A DNA stretch of 64,000 nt from Limnobacter sp. MED105 (GTDB taxonomy: Bacteria; Pseudomonadota; Gammaproteobacteria; Burkholderiales; Burkholderiaceae_B). How positions within the stretch are numbered: position 1 is the stretch's first letter; every line of letters starts with the position of its first letter. A model generated the notes under the pieces. It searched no databases. It was not told the DNA's origin and saw only the letters and a list, made by a program, of their open reading frames with translations. The stretch lies in assembly GCF_000170915.1 (NCBI RefSeq), contig NZ_ABCT01000010.1, positions 1 to 64,000 on the forward strand, given 5' to 3'. Made by a program: the position numbers and the translations under genes. Below are positions 62,697-64,000 of this stretch, piece after piece.

Positions 62697-64000
62697 ACCT
62701 GCGCAGGCACCGGGGCCAAAGGCGCTGCCCGTGAACTGCTGCTGGCTTGAACAGGCATGCCGTGCAAGGTGACTGAATCGACCTGGTTTTTGAAACGCGG
62801 TGTGGGCAAACGGGTGGGCTCATCGTTTGCAAAACTCACCATTTGCACACCCAGTACATCGGGTGCATTGTCTTGCAGCTTGTTTTGCCACCAGCATTCA
62901 AATACGGCTTTGTCTTGCTCCAACTGCACAATACCGTAGCCATGTTCCACCCATTCCATGAATTGAACATGCTTGTTGCCCAGCATGGTGGCGGTTTCAA
63001 TGGCGCGGCTAGCGGCCACATGAACAGCAAATGGACTACCGGGCAAGGCGTTGGCTACAATTTCATCCGCCCCACCCCGTCCCATTGAAGAGGGTGCAAA
63101 TTCGACTGCGGCTGAAGCTGCGCGCAAGTTAATACCAGGCAAATTGGCCGTTGCAGCCCGCTGAAAACCGGCCGCAATATTTTCTGGAGAGGTTCCCTGC
63201 CTCAAAGTGGGCACGGGTGGTGCCACTTGATACTGATTCAGCAATGCGGTTTGATCGTCCTCAACTACATCAGAAATCCAGTTGCCATGCATGTCTCCGG
63301 AGACAAACACAGTGCCATTCACGGGGGGCATTGCTCCACCGCCGCGCAATTGCGAAATCAACAAATTCCGTTCGGTGTTGTAATCGTTCCAGCGCACAGG
63401 CAATGGCACCACTGGCGAGCCCACCACATTGGGCACCACCCAAGGCGCAATCCAGGTTTGGTTGTTCAGCACTTTCCACACCACTCCGTCGGCCTCGTCT
63501 TGGCGCAGTTGTGAAAGCAGCCAGTCAAATTGAGGTTTTCCAAACAAGGTGGGTGCGCCTTCTGGCAAATGGGAAGCATCGGCCTGCAAACCATAACCTG
63601 GCAAATAACTTTGCGTGTCCAAGGCACGAATACTGGCCAGCGGGCCGTAGTTCAAACTGCGGTACACCAGTAAAGGATCAACTGGTGCGGGGTATTCAGT
63701 GTCAGGATAAAAAATGAATTCGCCACTGCCATCGGCTTTGACCGGGCGGGACGGGGTCCATTCCCAAAAGGCGCGTGTGGTGTCTAGCAAGGTACAAGTG
63801 GACTCAACACCCTCGGGCAAGGTGGTGGGCAATTCATTGCCAAAGCCTGGGTCGATGTCGTGGTTGTCCCAGGTAATAAACCAAGGGTGTTGCTGGTGCG
63901 CGGCCATCAAGTTTGGATCTGAACGAAACAGCGCATAGCGCCTTCTACATTCGTCGATGTTCAACCAGTCGCGATAATCCACATACGCGGTGTCTTCAAT
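62684..64000 (-). CDS. PhoD-type alkaline phosphatase, 5' end cut by the window
   Basis: 438 visible residues, open at the window edge; the codons above 63982 (IEDTAY) continue in frame. FITWDNHDIDPGFGNELP and VFVSGDMHGNWISDV hold metal ligands of PhoD (Asp, His), in a metallophosphoesterase core. An N-terminal PhoD-specific domain should lie beyond 64000. The enzyme releases phosphate from phosphomono- and diesters, usually exported by Tat. It is convergent with the kinase fusion. Confidence 0.88.
   Translation of the reverse strand: MEDTAYVDYRDWLNIDECRRRYALFRSDPNLMAAHQQHPWFITWDNHDIDPGFGNELPTTLPEGVESTCTLLDTTRAFWEWTPSRPVKADGSGEFIFYPDTEYPAPVDPLLVYRSLNYGPLASIRALDTQSYLPGYGLQADASHLPEGAPTLFGKPQFDWLLSQLRQDEADGVVWKVLNNQTWIAPWVVPNVVGSPVVPLPVRWNDYNTERNLLISQLRGGGAMPPVNGTVFVSGDMHGNWISDVVEDDQTALLNQYQVAPPVPTLRQGTSPENIAAGFQRAATANLPGINLRAASAAVEFAPSSMGRGGADEIVANALPGSPFAVHVAASRAIETATMLGNKHVQFMEWVEHGYGIVQLEQDKAVFECWWQNKLQDNAPDVLGVQMVSFANDEPTRLPTPRFKNQVDSVTLHGMPVQASSSSRAAPLAPVPAQVLAR

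Overview
The window looks like chromosomal DNA of a free-living betaproteobacterium, probably order Burkholderiales and possibly Limnobacter-like. This rests on a phasin fragment, the apbC/dcd/basic-amino-acid-decarboxylase neighbourhood, a PA1782-type kinase/phosphatase beside a nitrate transporter, moderate GC and Gram-negative lipoproteins. The genus is a guess from gene content; I could not run a search. No tRNA, rRNA, CRISPR array or complete insertion sequence is visible. Most of the window is dense core genome with a few accessory pockets.

Layout. 1-5.8 kb: end of a phasin gene, then an hrpA / EI24-type membrane protein / CinA-like operon on the minus strand. 5.9-8.5 kb: argA and metC. 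8.6-15.9 kb: large basic amino-acid decarboxylase, dcd, prolyl-aminopeptidase-like hydrolase, apbC and rubredoxin, interrupted by two unrecognised genes. 15.9-24.2 kb: DUF2804, an 81-bp-repeat glycine-rich protein, a divergent DUF445 pair, an alpha/beta hydrolase, ferredoxin-NADP reductase and small enzymes. 24.1-28.8 kb: a frameshifted hybrid histidine kinase, dienelactone hydrolase, a small membrane protein behind a LexA box, and a metallo-beta-lactamase-fold lipoprotein. 29-37.6 kb: ABC1 kinase, DUF1329, and a compact psd-led operon (psd, spermidine-synthase-like, thioesterase, DUF2237, methyltransferase), with a divergent class III aminotransferase. 38.2-42.3 kb: beta-oxidation pair, then a LysR regulator divergent from an SbtA-type bicarbonate transporter. 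42.4-43.3 kb: an AT-rich pair (lysozyme-like plus exported protein). 43.3-48 kb: metR/metE with a MetR site, then a thiolase. 48-54.3 kb: cation/proton antiporter plus MscS channel, and a FeeM-like acyltransferase coupled to a c-di-GMP phosphodiesterase. 54.4-59.1 kb: saccharopine-dehydrogenase-like protein, exported proteins, and two unknown small proteins behind a near-ideal Fur box. 59.2-64 kb: nitrate transporter with a sigma-54 promoter and a leader terminator, a PP2C/kinase fusion, and a truncated PhoD-type phosphatase.

The best candidates for undescribed biology are the small membrane protein under a LexA-type operator (26.9 kb), the Fur-controlled pair of unknown small proteins (57.9 kb), the FeeM-like/EAL operon (50.6-54.3 kb), the nitrate leader (59.2-59.45 kb), the lysozyme-like/exported pair (42.4 kb) and the repeat protein (17 kb).
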